This document shows, one piece after another, positions 12,455 to 22,970 of a stretch of DNA of 64,000 nt (the first letter of the stretch is position 1; every line of letters begins with the position of its first letter). The notes beneath the pieces are model-generated. The model did no database searches and was not told the DNA's origin. It was given only the letters and a program-made list of their open reading frames with translations. Made by a program: the position numbers and the translations under genes. Source of the stretch: Brachionus manjavacas (taxonomy: Eukaryota > Rotifera > Eurotatoria > Ploima > Brachionidae); contig JAHQIY010000006.1 in the NCBI GenBank assembly GCA_019054805.1, positions 1 through 64,000 of the forward strand, read 5' to 3'.

Positions 12455-12907
12455 TTATTGCAAACCACATGGCGATTCGAATGTCATAGGGTGCCAATTT
12501 ATACGAGTACCAGAATTCATTAAAACATCAACAAGACTGAATTTGTTTTTTAAATCTTAAAAAGAAACAAAAAAGCTTTATAAAAGCTTTACTTAAATGA
12601 AAACATTAAAAATACCAGCATAAAGAACAAAATGATAACTTGATTCAACTATTTCATCCTTAAAAATTGACATCCAATCATCAAAAGAAAAGTCTTCTCC
12701 TCTTATTCCATTCGTATTTTCTTTCAATTTGAAGCAAGTTCGACACGGCGAAGAATGAGTAACTTTGGAGACTATTAAAGAATATGTACTACAGTAAGGT
12801 AGAAAAATATTAAATATCTCTCCAGTATCATAATTATGATCCAAAAAGCAAATTAATAGCACATTTTGATTGTATTGAAAATTATCTAAATTGTCAATCG
12901 AATACAT
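12455..12907 (-). CDS. Hypothetical two-exon protein, copy 1
   Basis: Exon 1 (12907-12616) starts MYSIDNLDNFQYNQ and contains HSSPCRTCFKLKEN and GEDFSFDDWMSIFKDEI. A 60-bp intron (12615-12556, GTATTTTTAA...TTTCTTTTTAAG, phase 1) joins ...HFVLYA to DLKNKFSLVDVLMNSG, and exon 2 ends MTFESPCGLQ at 12455. The product is about 130 residues. The spliced frame ends at a natural stop. Copy 2 is identical apart from one A run. A CxxC and a further Cys near the C-terminus are visible, but no family is recognised. An upstream exon cannot be excluded. Confidence 0.6.
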
Positions 12908-13661
12908 TGATCTATAATGGAACTAAAATAAGTTATAAAACTAAAATTAAAATCATTATTTAATTCATTTAAATATTTTGAACATTTATTTTATTTCTAA
13001 TGGAAACAATTTCTTTTATGCAAAAGATTGCATTGATTGTTAATGAATAATACAATCTTTATTTATCAACTAATCCTAAATCTTTAGTCTAATAAGAAAA
13101 CGTACTAACATAAGGAATATTTCGCTAGCCAAATTTTTTTTAAAAATCTTTATCATTAAACCTCTAAAAAATGAAATTTTTGAACTAATATAAAGGGTTA
13201 TTTTTTAAACTAAAAAAATTTCACAGCCAACAATAATAAAAATCATCTGAAATCAAATGTCACCAGAACAAATAAAAACTTTTAGTAATCCTAGCATATA
13301 AACTGATTCCTTAGAAAATTTCCAATTTAATGAGCATATCCAAACACATCAAAATGATTTTTTTAATAAAATTTAATTTTTGAAATATTTTTGCAATTTT
13401 TTATTTCAAAATTAGCATTTTTCATCCAATGATAATTTAATAATTTTAGACTTTTTAAAATTAACTAAGCTTCTCTTAACTCAATGATTTTCAATTAATA
13501 TTTATCCCTTTACGGAATTTAACACCATAGTACCAAAAATCTTACAAAAATAATTGAAGATTGTGATATTATCTAATTAGTATTTTCAAATTCAAAATTT
13601 TACAGTTCATTTTTATCATATAAATTGAATGTTTTTTTCTATTTTTTTCAAGATTTTAGAA
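12908..13661. repeat. AT-rich region with further decayed array sequence, copy 1
   Basis: At 13101-13135 there is a remnant of the B core (AACGTACTAACATAAGGAAT, then TTTCGCTAGCC). It is followed at about 13215-13400 by a decayed monomer (ACAGCCAACAATAATAAAAA, then AAATTTCCAATTTAATGAGC). No gene was seen before the ORF at 13662. Confidence 0.55.
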
Positions 13662-14032
13662 ATGAATCAAATGTATGAAAGCTTAATGTTTACTGATCCT
13701 AAAGAGCATTTAAAGTCTATTACAAATATAGCACCAAAAGATGAAGATAAAAATTTGGAAAATATTTTAGAGCTCTGTCGAAAGCATCCAAAAAGCGCCT
13801 TAAATGAAAAACATAGCCGTTTCAAAGAATGTCAGTTTTTTAGAATCGGCAACAGCAATTGCCAAATTCTAAAAGAATTCCGAATAATGAATCCGATATA
13901 GAAAATACGCCAGAACCTAGAATTTCAATCGACACGAAAAGACGCAACCAAATTAACTCAACTGAAACTAAAAGAAGAAAACAGCTAAAAATTTGGGAAA
14001 AAAATATTAAAAAGAAATTAAAAAATAAATAA
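13662..14032 (+). CDS. Small hypothetical protein with basic C-terminal tail, copy 1
   Basis: The first frame runs from MNQMYESLMFTDPKEHL through ENILELCRKHPKSALNEK to about 13850. From there the coding-like text continues in another frame (NRQQQLPNSKRIPNN ... TKRRNQINSTETKRRKQ) to a stop at 14032. The change lies next to CAGTTTTTTAG and is identical in both cassette copies, so it is not an obvious random error. No GT-AG intron of the right phase was found; an unusual splice or a fixed frameshift is possible. The tail is Lys/Arg-rich. An upstream Met at 13629 gives an 11-residue longer start. Family unknown. Confidence 0.45.
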
Positions 14033-14113
14033 TTTTCACATAAATTTGACTTTGTTTTTTCTAAAGCATTCTTTTCTTTTTTTATTTTAAATCCTTCATT
14101 TCTATTTTTTCCC

Positions 14114-16251
14114 ATCACCAAAAAAAACAAAAGCCTAAACCTAACTCCGAACCCTGCTCGCTCCGCTCGGAATTAATGTAATGGCTAATTATTTATGATT
14201 AGCTCGTTTATACAAATTCCGAACCTAAACCCAAACCTAAAACGAGCGTACGACCTCATATAAGTAATATTTCCCTAGCCCAAACCCGTATGTTTATTTT
14301 TTCCTACAATTAATTTTAAATTTTGGCAAGCAAAATACAAAAGGATACCAATAGATTCCTTATAAAATTTGCAATTTAATGAGCTACATTTCATAAAATG
14401 AAAATTATTTTTTTCGACTCTCATTTACCATTTTTAAATTTTAAATTTTTTTTCAATATTTTTCAGCTGACCATATCTCTCTGAATTTTCTTCCCCTCGA
14501 AATATAAAGTCTATTTCTAGACTCAGCTAATTTTTTGAATTAGAAAATGCCAAAAAGATTCCGATCACTTATTGATATGAATAAATTGTCGAAAAAATCA
14601 CCAAGAGCCTTCAATAAGTCAATTGTTTGAAATTTTTTCCCAAAATGACAAAAACTTAACATTTCAAAAACCAAGCATACCAATAGATTCCTTATTAAAT
14701 TTGCAATTTAATGAGCTACATTTGATTATATGAAAATTAATTTTTCGACTCTCATTTACCATTTTAAAATTTTAAATTTTTTTCAATATTTTTCAGCTGA
14801 CCATATCTCTCTGAATTTTCTTCCCTCGAAATATAAAGCCTATTTCTAGACTCAGCTAATTTTTTTGAATTAGAAAATGCTCAAAAGATTTTGATCACTT
14901 ATTGAAATTAATAAAATGTCGAAAAAAATCACCAAGAGACTTCAATAAGTCAATTGTTTGAAATTTTTTCCCATAATGACAAAAACTGAACATTTCAAAA
15001 TACCAAGCATACCAATAGATTCCTTATTAAATTTGCAATTAAATAAGCTACATTTGATAAAATGAAAATAACTTGATCATATTAAATTAAATTTTTTTAA
15101 CTAAAAAAGACCATGATTTTCTTTTAACATAACAAAGGAATTGTTTAATATTAAACTAATTACATCAACAAAAAATAAAAGCCTAAACCTAACCCGAACT
15201 CTGCTCGCTCCGCTCGGAATTAATGTTATGGCTAATTATTTATGATTAGCTCGTTTATACAAATTCCCAACCTAAACCCAAACCTAAAACGAGCGTACGA
15301 CCTCATATAAGTAATATTTCCCTAGCCCAAACCCGTATGTTTATTTTTTCCTACAATTAATTTTAAATTTTGGCAAGCAGAATACAAAAGGATACCAATA
15401 GATTCCTTATAAAATATACAATTTAATGAGCTACATTTGATAAGATGAAAATTATTTTTTTCGACTCTCATTTAACATTTTAAAATTTTTAAATTTTGTT
15501 CAATATTTTTCAGCTGACCATATCTCTCTGAATTTTCTTCCTCGAAATATAAAGCCTATTTCTAGACTCAGCTAATTTTTTTGAATTAGAAAATGCTCTA
15601 AAGATTTTGATCACTTATTGATATGAATAAATTGTCGAAAAAATCACCAAGAGCCTTCAATAAGTCAATTGTTTGAAATTTTTTTCCATAATGACAAAAA
15701 CTGAACATTTCAAAAAACCAAGCATACCAATAGATTCCTTATTAAATTTGCAATTTAATGAGCTACATTTGATAAGATGAAAATTATTTTTTTTCGACTC
15801 TCATTTACCATTTTAAAATTTTAAATTTTTTTCAATATTTTTCAGCTGACCATATCTCTCTGAATTTTCTTCCCCCCGAAACATAAAGCCTTTTTCCATA
15901 CTCAGCTAATTATTTTGAATTAGAAAATGCCAAAAGATTCCGATCACTTATTGATATGAATAAATTGTCGAAAAAAATCACCAAGAGCCTTCAATAAGTC
16001 AATTGTTTGAAATTTTTTCCAAAATGACAAAAACTTAACATTTCAAAAAACCAAGCATACCAATAGATTCCTTATTAAATTTGCAATTTAATAAGCTACA
16101 TTTGATAAAATGAAAATAACTTGATCATTTTAAATTAAATTTATTTTCAACTAAAAAAGACCATGATTTTCTTTTAACATAACAAAGGAATTGTTTAATA
16201 TTATACTAATTACATCACCAAAAAAACAAAAGCCTAAACCTAACCCGAACC
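14114..16251. repeat. Composite A/B array between the two cassettes
   Basis: B cores lie at about 14154 and 15201. A third B module begins before 16251 and is cut by cassette copy 2. Spacings of 1047 and ~1049 bp correspond to two A monomers per unit. These copies are cleaner than those at 1-7343. No genes were seen. Confidence 0.9.
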
Positions 16252-16439
16252 TATTTATATCAAATGAAAAGACAATTTTTTAAATTCTGAAATATTTGTG
16301 CTAATTATCGGGCCATTATTATTAAAATTCTTTATATAAAATTGCCAATTACAATTATTAATGAACTTTTAACACTGTTATAAAAGCAACCATCTCTTTA
16401 AATTTAATATCAATAAATAACATTTAATTTGCAAAAATA

Positions 16440-17436
16440 ATGAAGAGACGTCAGCAAAATATTCTGTCCTTTGGCAATAAACTTGCTCTAATTCGGAAAG
16501 AAGAGCAGCTTTTTAGATGTCTTCAGCAAGTTAACGTAAACACCAACATTTTCTCAGGTGTTGCGCAATTTATGAGGTTTTCTAGTCAAATTAGAGAGAT
16601 AAGGAATTATTGTATATTTATCGACAAGATAAATCAAATAAATATACTTGTCTCACCAACACCAACTAGCCTTTCAGTGGTTTTCGAAATTTTTTTCTGA
16701 AGGATTCGTTTAAAAAAAAAATCCTCTTTTCAGTTTGGCAACATATCGATCCCTTTAATTGAGCCTAATTTTAAATTTAATCAGATATCCATAAAACTGA
16801 CGGATTCTGTTTTTTCACTCGACACCAATTTTGGATTCAAATGAATTAATTTGGCAATTTTCTGAAAATAATGGCTTTAAATTCTTTGAATTACTCGAAG
16901 CCAATATTTCTCTTTTTTGGCCAAATGATTCTACCATCAATATTGTAAAAAACATTTTAATCCCATTACATGAAAGCTGTTTTGGAATTGACAATTTTTT
17001 TATCTTTATTGAACACGATGTATTTTTTAATGATGGCTTTTACAGTAAACCTGAGACAAAATATTTTTAAATACAAATAAAAATGTCCTTTATTATTCAA
17101 AGCTTTCACAGTCAATGGATAGTTCCCTTTTCTCAAGGTTTATGGAGAACAAAAAATCAATTGAAGACATTAGCAATGGAAAAGAATAAACAAAGAACAA
17201 TGGAATGATGAAGTGACTAAAAAGGTTATCAAATTAATTTAGCAACTAATTTACCTAGAAAAATTTCAAACAGACAAAAGCTTGTTACCGAATTGAAATT
17301 ATGTTTTGACCAAGAGCAAAACGAAAGCGAAATTTCATCAAAAGAGAATAATTACATATATGATGAATTGAGAATTGTTCACTTTTTTAGAAACTTTTCG
17401 AAAAATTTTATTGTAGATAGCAAAATTTTTTTATAA
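16440..17436 (+). CDS. Hypothetical two-exon protein, cassette copy 2
   Basis: Counterpart of the gene at 7571-8567. Exon 1 is 16440-16679, the inferred intron 16680-16733 (54 bp) and exon 2 runs to 17436. This copy preserves the frame at SLFWPND but has an extra T near 16814. It also has one A fewer near 17060, which creates a stop after KPETKYF. Copy 1 reads through there into IFLNTNKNVLYYSKL. Neither copy is open end to end, but the two together are. Confidence 0.58.
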
Positions 17437-17559
17437 ATAATTTTAATACAACTTTTTATGAATAAAAGATAAAAAAAATTAATTTTCTTTCTGTAAAAAT
17501 TGAATTGCTCTATTTAAATATAAAAAAAGTAATTAAACAATTGGAATACTTTTGTTTAA

Positions 17560-18600
17560 GTTTTAAAATTGAGCATTTGTTTCTTAATTAACCTTCCTTA
17601 AATAACTAATGATATTTTTGAATTCAGCTAAATTTTCTGAATTAGAAAAGACCAAATTCATCTTGCCCACAGCCTTTTTTTATTAAAATTTGATAAAAAT
17701 CAGTCACAGCCTACAATTGACAAATTGCCTGAAAATACTTGGCATAATGACAAATAAAAAACATTTTACAAAACAAAGAATATCAAAAAATTCCTTAAAG
17801 AATTTGCAATTTGATGAGCTATTTCCGATCACATAAAAATTTTTTTACAACTAATATTTAATTATTTAAATTTTTATATTTATTTTCAAATTTTTAAAAT
17901 CGAGCATTTTTTTTCTTAATTTTTTTCCTTAAAAAACAAATGATATTTTTGAATTCAGCTAAATTTTCTGAACCAGAAAACCAAATTTATCTATATCACA
18001 GCATTTTTTTCTAAAAAATTTGATAAAAATCTGTCACAGCCAACAATTGACAAATTGCTTGAAAATACTTGGCACAAGGACAAATAAAAAACATTTTTCA
18101 AAACCAGGTATATCAAAAGATCCCTTAGAGAATTTGCAATTTGATGAGCTTTTAAAACATTAGAAAACATCAAAATTATTTTTTACAATAAAATTTTATT
18201 TTTAAAATTTTAAATTTGTAATTTATTGCCATAATATAATCACATTTTAATTCATAGAAATGACAATTTTCTTTCCAAATCTATCTAACAACAGAACTCG
18301 AATACCCTAAGCCTAACCTAATCCAAACCTTCAACCAGCGTACTACCTCATATAAGTAATATTTCCCTAGCCCAAACCCGTATTATTTTTCTTGAATTCT
18401 TTCAAAAGACCCCGACTATTTTACAAAAGCAAGCATATCAACAAATTTCTTAGAGAATTTGCAATTTGTTGAGCTATTTCAGAAAACATCAAAATTATTA
18501 TTTTCAGCTAAAATTTAATTTTTCAAATTTCTTATTTATTTTCAAAATTTTTAAATTGAGCATTTCTTTCTTAATTAATTTCTCGAATTGTCATTAAAGT
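17560..18600 (+). repeat. Decayed array monomers embedded in cassette copy 2
   Basis: Counterpart of 8690-9725: three degenerate A monomers and a degenerate B core at about 18301-18382 (CCCTAGCCCAAACCCGTATT). The small minus-strand ORF at 17991-18173 lies inside this repeat and is not considered a gene. Confidence 0.72.
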
Positions 18601-18848
18601 CAAATCGCTTTTTTAAAATTTTTTTTCAGATCTTTTTGCTTAAAAAATCTATAAAAATAAATTATATTTTTATAAAATATTTTCTTTATTTTTATTTTAT
18701 TCATTAGAAAAAATAACATTTAAAAAAGTGATTATTATTTTATATTTGAAAAAAACACAAAAATTTACACTTGATTGTATACTAAAAATAAATGTTTTTA
18801 TTTCATATATTTTTTTGATAAAGAGAGAAATTAAAAAGTTTTCTATAA

Positions 18849-19376
18849 TCAATCCCATTTAAATTTGATCGTTAACTGTTTGCGTCCTTCTTTCTTGTTA
18901 ATGCTTTGTAATTTTTCGTCCAAAAATTTGTCGATTCGCTTTTGAATCCGAATTTTTGTTTCTTTTGCTTCTTTTAGGCTCACTACTCCCATCGTCCTTT
19001 GCGTTTTCATTATCTGATTCGAGATTTTTATTTTTGCAGTTATTGTCAAATTGATTACTCACAATTGGTTCGTTGTTATTTTCTTTACCTTCACCTTTAA
19101 CTTTTTTACATTTAACCTTTTCATTTATTGGTTTCGTTTTTTTCATTTTCTTATTTCTTTTTTCAGTCTTTGCTTCTTTGATTGATTTTCTTTTTGTTGT
19201 CACGCATTTTTTTGTCCCCTCAATAATCTGAATTTCATAATTTGTCTCTTTTTCGTCACTTGAAACAGGCTCTTGTTTTATTTTCTCAAGTATTTTCTCA
19301 AATTCCTTGTTTGCATCATCTGACATTTTCTCCGAAAAAAGGGATTTTCTAGACTTTCGACTTTAAGATTTTCCAT
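18849..19376 (-). CDS. Lys-rich low-complexity protein, copy 2 (frameshifted near C-terminus)
   Basis: Starts MENLKVESLENP at 19376. After a short A-run mismatch near 19340 it is open from MSDDANKEFEKI through GEGKENNNEP to SKANRQI. An extra A near 18924 then breaks the frame before LDEKLQSINKKEGRK, which is intact in copy 1. See the entry at 9985-10513 for composition. The same ~176-residue product is predicted. Confidence 0.6.
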
Positions 19377-19826
19377 TTTAATTCAAATTTAATTATGATA
19401 TTCTAAAAAATATAAAAATATATTTATACTTATCTAAATGTCCTCATAAATTAAAAAAGCATTTGTAAAATAAAAATTCAATACCAGACGCCTTACGCCA
19501 CTTGTTGTTTATAACGGTTATTTCTGACCTTATTTACAGATCAATTTTTTCATCAGAACATTTATGCGTCTTTTAATTAGACTAAAAATCAGTTAGCTCA
19601 ATCCCCAGAATTTTGTTTTTTTTAGATATTTTCATAATATTTTATTTTGAATTTGAATCTTTGGTAAATTTTAGATAATTCAAACCTTCGTTTAGAGCTT
19701 TCTGGATAACTATTTTTATTTAAATTTTAACTTGAATAACTTAGAATATTTATCGGGTTAATTAAGACAAACTAATCAATATAAAAAAAAAATGTTATTA
19801 AAATCAAAAATTGAAGAAGAATTATA
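19377..19826. promoter_or_regulatory. Intergenic region between divergent genes, copy 2
   Basis: Conserved counterpart of 10514-10969. Nothing beyond its position between divergent starts supports a regulatory role. Confidence 0.28.
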
Positions 19827-20710
19827 ATGATTGTTTTAGTTATTTTAGAAAAAGTAAAGTTAATAGCAGGTTTAAGAAAAATGAACCAATTAAACAAAAT
19901 CAATCAAAACGAATATGGTGAACAGATCACACAAAGACTCCTTGAACTACTTGCAACCGGTCATATTCAACACTCTGATCCTAAATATCAATTTTTTAAA
20001 GAGGCAGTATTGCCAAGTCTTACTGTCCAATATGAAACGACAGACGGTCAAAAAACTTGCTTTTATCGTTGCAGATTCACTGGCTGCCAAACACTATGTT
20101 CAACTACACTACTTTTAGAACGTCATTTATGGGAACAACATTACGACGAACTACCAAAAGATGTATTCGGAGAGAAAAATTTTTTTCTGTAGAACTTGTA
20201 GCAAATCATTTAAGAGACAAGAACATTTGAACATGCATAAAAAAGCCAAAAAACATCTTAAAATTTTGGCATTAAGGAAAGGTATTTGAATTTTTAATTG
20301 TTTTTTTTATATTTCAATTTTTAAATTCATTTTTATTTTATTTTTCGCAAAAATAGCTGCAGATTCAAAAAGCCAATACAAACAGCTGGCGTTATAAAAT
20401 TAGTCAGAGTAACCAGAATCATTCAAAACTACCAAGAGAAGAAAACAGCAAAGAATCTAAAAATTGCAAAGCTAATCAAGAGCAACTTCCAAATCTTAAC
20501 TTGAGTCTTGATGCTATCGAGAAAACAGTTGATTTGTTTAATGCATTTGCTTATTCAACTATTTCAAGCCAAGAAATAATTGGAGATCAAGAAGAAAAAA
20601 ATGATTCATTAGAACAGTTATTAGAAAACGATCTGAGTTTTTTTGAAAAGCTTAAAAGTCTTGAAAATGAATTAAATTTTAAATTTATAATTTATTCTAA
20701 ATTTAAATAG
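19827..20710 (+). CDS. Two-exon C2H2 zinc-finger-like protein, copy 2
   Basis: Exon 1 (19827-20281) is open from MIVLVILEKVKL, or from the better-supported MNQLNKINQNEYGEQ, through the first finger and FGEKNFF. One A is then missing near 20175 before the second finger CRTCSKSFKRQEHL. The intron is 20282-20356. Exon 2 (20357-20710) has one extra A near 20370 and then reads SLDAIEKTVDLFNAFAY ... LENDLSFFEKLKSLENEL. Compared with copy 1, each break is a single homopolymer base. Likely a nuclear nucleic-acid-binding protein by analogy with C2H2 families. Confidence 0.65.
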
Positions 20711-21316
20711 TTATATTTTCAAATTAAACTTAAAAATCATCATTACTAATAAATGAAAAAAATCAAATCAAATTTTTGTTGTTAAAATTCAAATTTTATC
20801 AAGTTAAATTAAAATATTTTTTTCTTTTAAATAAATTTAAAAAAACAATCGAATTATTTTTAAAATTTTGTCAATAGTCTAAAATAAATTTTACGACTCA
20901 AGTAAAAATTTAATTCTAACTTTTTGTAAATTTATTCATCGATTTTGTTAGACTTAATATAAATCTTGATTTTGGTTAATTAATTTTTATCATTCATTAA
21001 TTTAGAGCCAATTTATTTAAAAAGATTTAAAAAAATATTGTAATTTAATATATATATAGTATATAATTTAATTTAAACTAAACTAAAAACTTAAAATACA
21101 GAAAAAAACAGTAAAAAAAAGAAAAATGTGCAAATTTATTTGAAGAAGAATTATCATTAAATTCTAAAATATTCTTCTAAATCTTCGATTTTTTTGTGTT
21201 CAATTTGTTCGATTGCTATATTTTCCAATTTTTTGATAATTGATTTTGTAAAACACATTTGAAATAAATAACAATCGATGGATCTATATTATGAATCAAG
21301 CGTTCTTTATCACTTA
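20711..21316. other. AT-rich intergenic stretch, copy 2
   Basis: Counterpart of 11855-12454. AT runs and a TATATATATAG stretch. No gene was seen. Confidence 0.4.
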
Positions 21317-21768
21317 TTATTGCAAACCACATGGCGATTCGAATGTCATAGGGTGCCAATTTATACGAGTACCAGAATTCATTAAAACATCAACAAGACT
21401 GAATTTGTTTTTTAAATCTTAAAAAGAAACAAAAAAGCTTTATAAAAGCTTTACTTAAATGAAAACATTAAAAATACCAGCATAAAGAACAAAATGATAA
21501 CTTGATTCAACTATTTCATCCTTAAAAATTGACATCCAATCATCAAAAGAAAAGTCTTCTCCTCTTATTCCATTCGTATTTTCTTTCAATTTGAAGCAAG
21601 TTCGACACGGCGAAGAATGAGTAACTTTGGAGACTATTAAAGAATATGTACTACAGTAAGGTAGAAAAATATTAAATATCTCTCCAGTATCATAATTATG
21701 ATCCAAAAGCAAATTAATAGCACATTTTGATTGTATTGAAAATTATCTAAATTGTCAATCGAATACAT
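21317..21768 (-). CDS. Hypothetical two-exon protein, copy 2 (one-base frameshift)
   Basis: Exon 1 is 21768-21478, the intron 21477-21418 and exon 2 21417-21317. It is the same protein as at 12455-12907. One A is missing near 21706 (CCAAAAGC against CCAAAAAGC in copy 1), which breaks the frame after the first ~20 codons. Splice sites and exon 2 are identical to copy 1. Confidence 0.58.
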
Positions 21769-22521
21769 TGATCTATAATGGAACTAAAATAAGTTATAAA
21801 ACTAAAATTAAAATCATTATTTAATTCATTTAAATATTTTGAACATTTATTTTATTTCTAATGGAAACAATTTCTTTTATGCAAAAGATTGCATTGATTG
21901 TTAATGAATAATACAATCTTTATTTATCAACTAATCCTAAATCTTTAGTCTAATAAGAAAACGTACTAACATAAGGAATATTTCGCTAGCCAAATTTTTT
22001 TAAAAATCTTTATCATTAAACCTCTAAAAAAATGAAATTTTTGAACTAATATAAAGGGTTATTTTTTAAACTAAAAAATTTCACAGCCAACAATAATAAA
22101 ATCATCTGAAATCAAATGTCACCAGAACAAATAAAAACTTTTAGTAATCCTAGCATATAAACTGATTCCTTAGAAAATTTCCAATTTAATGAGCATATCC
22201 AAACACATCAAAATGATTTTTTTAATAAAATTTAATTTTTGAAATATTTTTGCAATTTTTTATTTCAAAATTAGCATTTTTTCATCCAATGATAATTTAA
22301 TAATTTTAGACTTTTTAAAATTAACTAAGCTTCTCTTAACTCAATGATTTTCAATTAATATTTATCCCTTTACGGAATTTAACACCATAGTACCAAAAAT
22401 CTTACAAAAATAATTGAAGATTGTGATATTATCTAATTAGTATTTTCAAATTCAAAATTTTACAGTTCATTTTTATCATATAAATTGAATGTTTTTTTCT
22501 ATTTTTTTCAAGATTTTAGAA
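21769..22521. repeat. AT-rich region with decayed array sequence, copy 2
   Basis: Counterpart of 12908-13661, with the B-core remnant at about 21963-21992 and a decayed A monomer after it. No gene was seen. Confidence 0.5.
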
Positions 22522-22890
22522 ATGAATCAAATGTATGAAAGCTTAATGTTTACTGATCCTAAAGAGCATTTAAAGTCTATTACAAATATAGCACCAAAAG
22601 ATGAAGATAAAAATTTGGAAAATATTTTAGAGCTCTGTCGAAAGCATCCAAAAAGCGCCTTAAATGAAAAACATAGCCGTTTCAAAGAATGTCAGTTTTT
22701 TAGAATCGGCAACAGCAATTGCCAAATTCTAAAAGAATTCCGAATAATGAATCCGATATAGAAAATACGCCAGAACCTAGAATTTCAATCGACACGAAAA
22801 GACGCAACCAAATTAACTCAACTGAAACTAAAAGAAGAAAACAGCTAAAAATTTGGGAAAAATATTAAAAAGAAATTAAAAAATAAATAA
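22522..22890 (+). CDS. Small hypothetical protein with basic tail, copy 2
   Basis: Counterpart of 13662-14032 with the same unexplained frame change next to CAGTTTTTTAG. The final A-rich part is two bases shorter (GGGAAAAATATT), which further shifts the last few codons. Family unknown. Confidence 0.42.
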
Positions 22891-22970
22891 TTTTCACATA
22901 AATTTGACTTGTTTTTTCTAAAGCATTCTTTTCTTTTTTTATTTTAAATCCTTCATTTCTATTTTTTCCC

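Larger units (their letters stand above)
7382..14113 (+). repeat. Gene cassette, direct copy 1 (6.73 kb)
   Basis: This unit is near-identical to 16252-22970 and lies about 8.87 kb from it in the same orientation. It differs mainly by single bases in A or T runs and a few small indels. It contains five gene models and two zones of decayed array monomers. No transposase, reverse transcriptase or terminal inverted repeat was seen in it, so it is described as a segmental unit rather than a known mobile element. Confidence 0.88.
16252..22970 (+). repeat. Gene cassette, direct copy 2 (6.72 kb)
   Basis: Second copy of the unit at 7382-14113, with the same gene order and the same ~38-bp B-module sequence on both sides. 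The offset falls from 8869 at the left to 8860 near the right end, showing only small indels. Together with the array at 14114-16251 it makes an 8.87-kb tandem period. Confidence 0.88.

Noticed and set aside
12336..12560. Plus-strand ORF MFNLFDCYIFQF
   Set aside because: It overlaps the better-supported second exon of the minus-strand gene, and its frame is broken in copy 2.
13840..14130. Minus-strand ORF at the cassette end
   Set aside because: It is antisense to the basic-tailed coding region, and its hydrophobic text is the complement of Lys/Asn codons.
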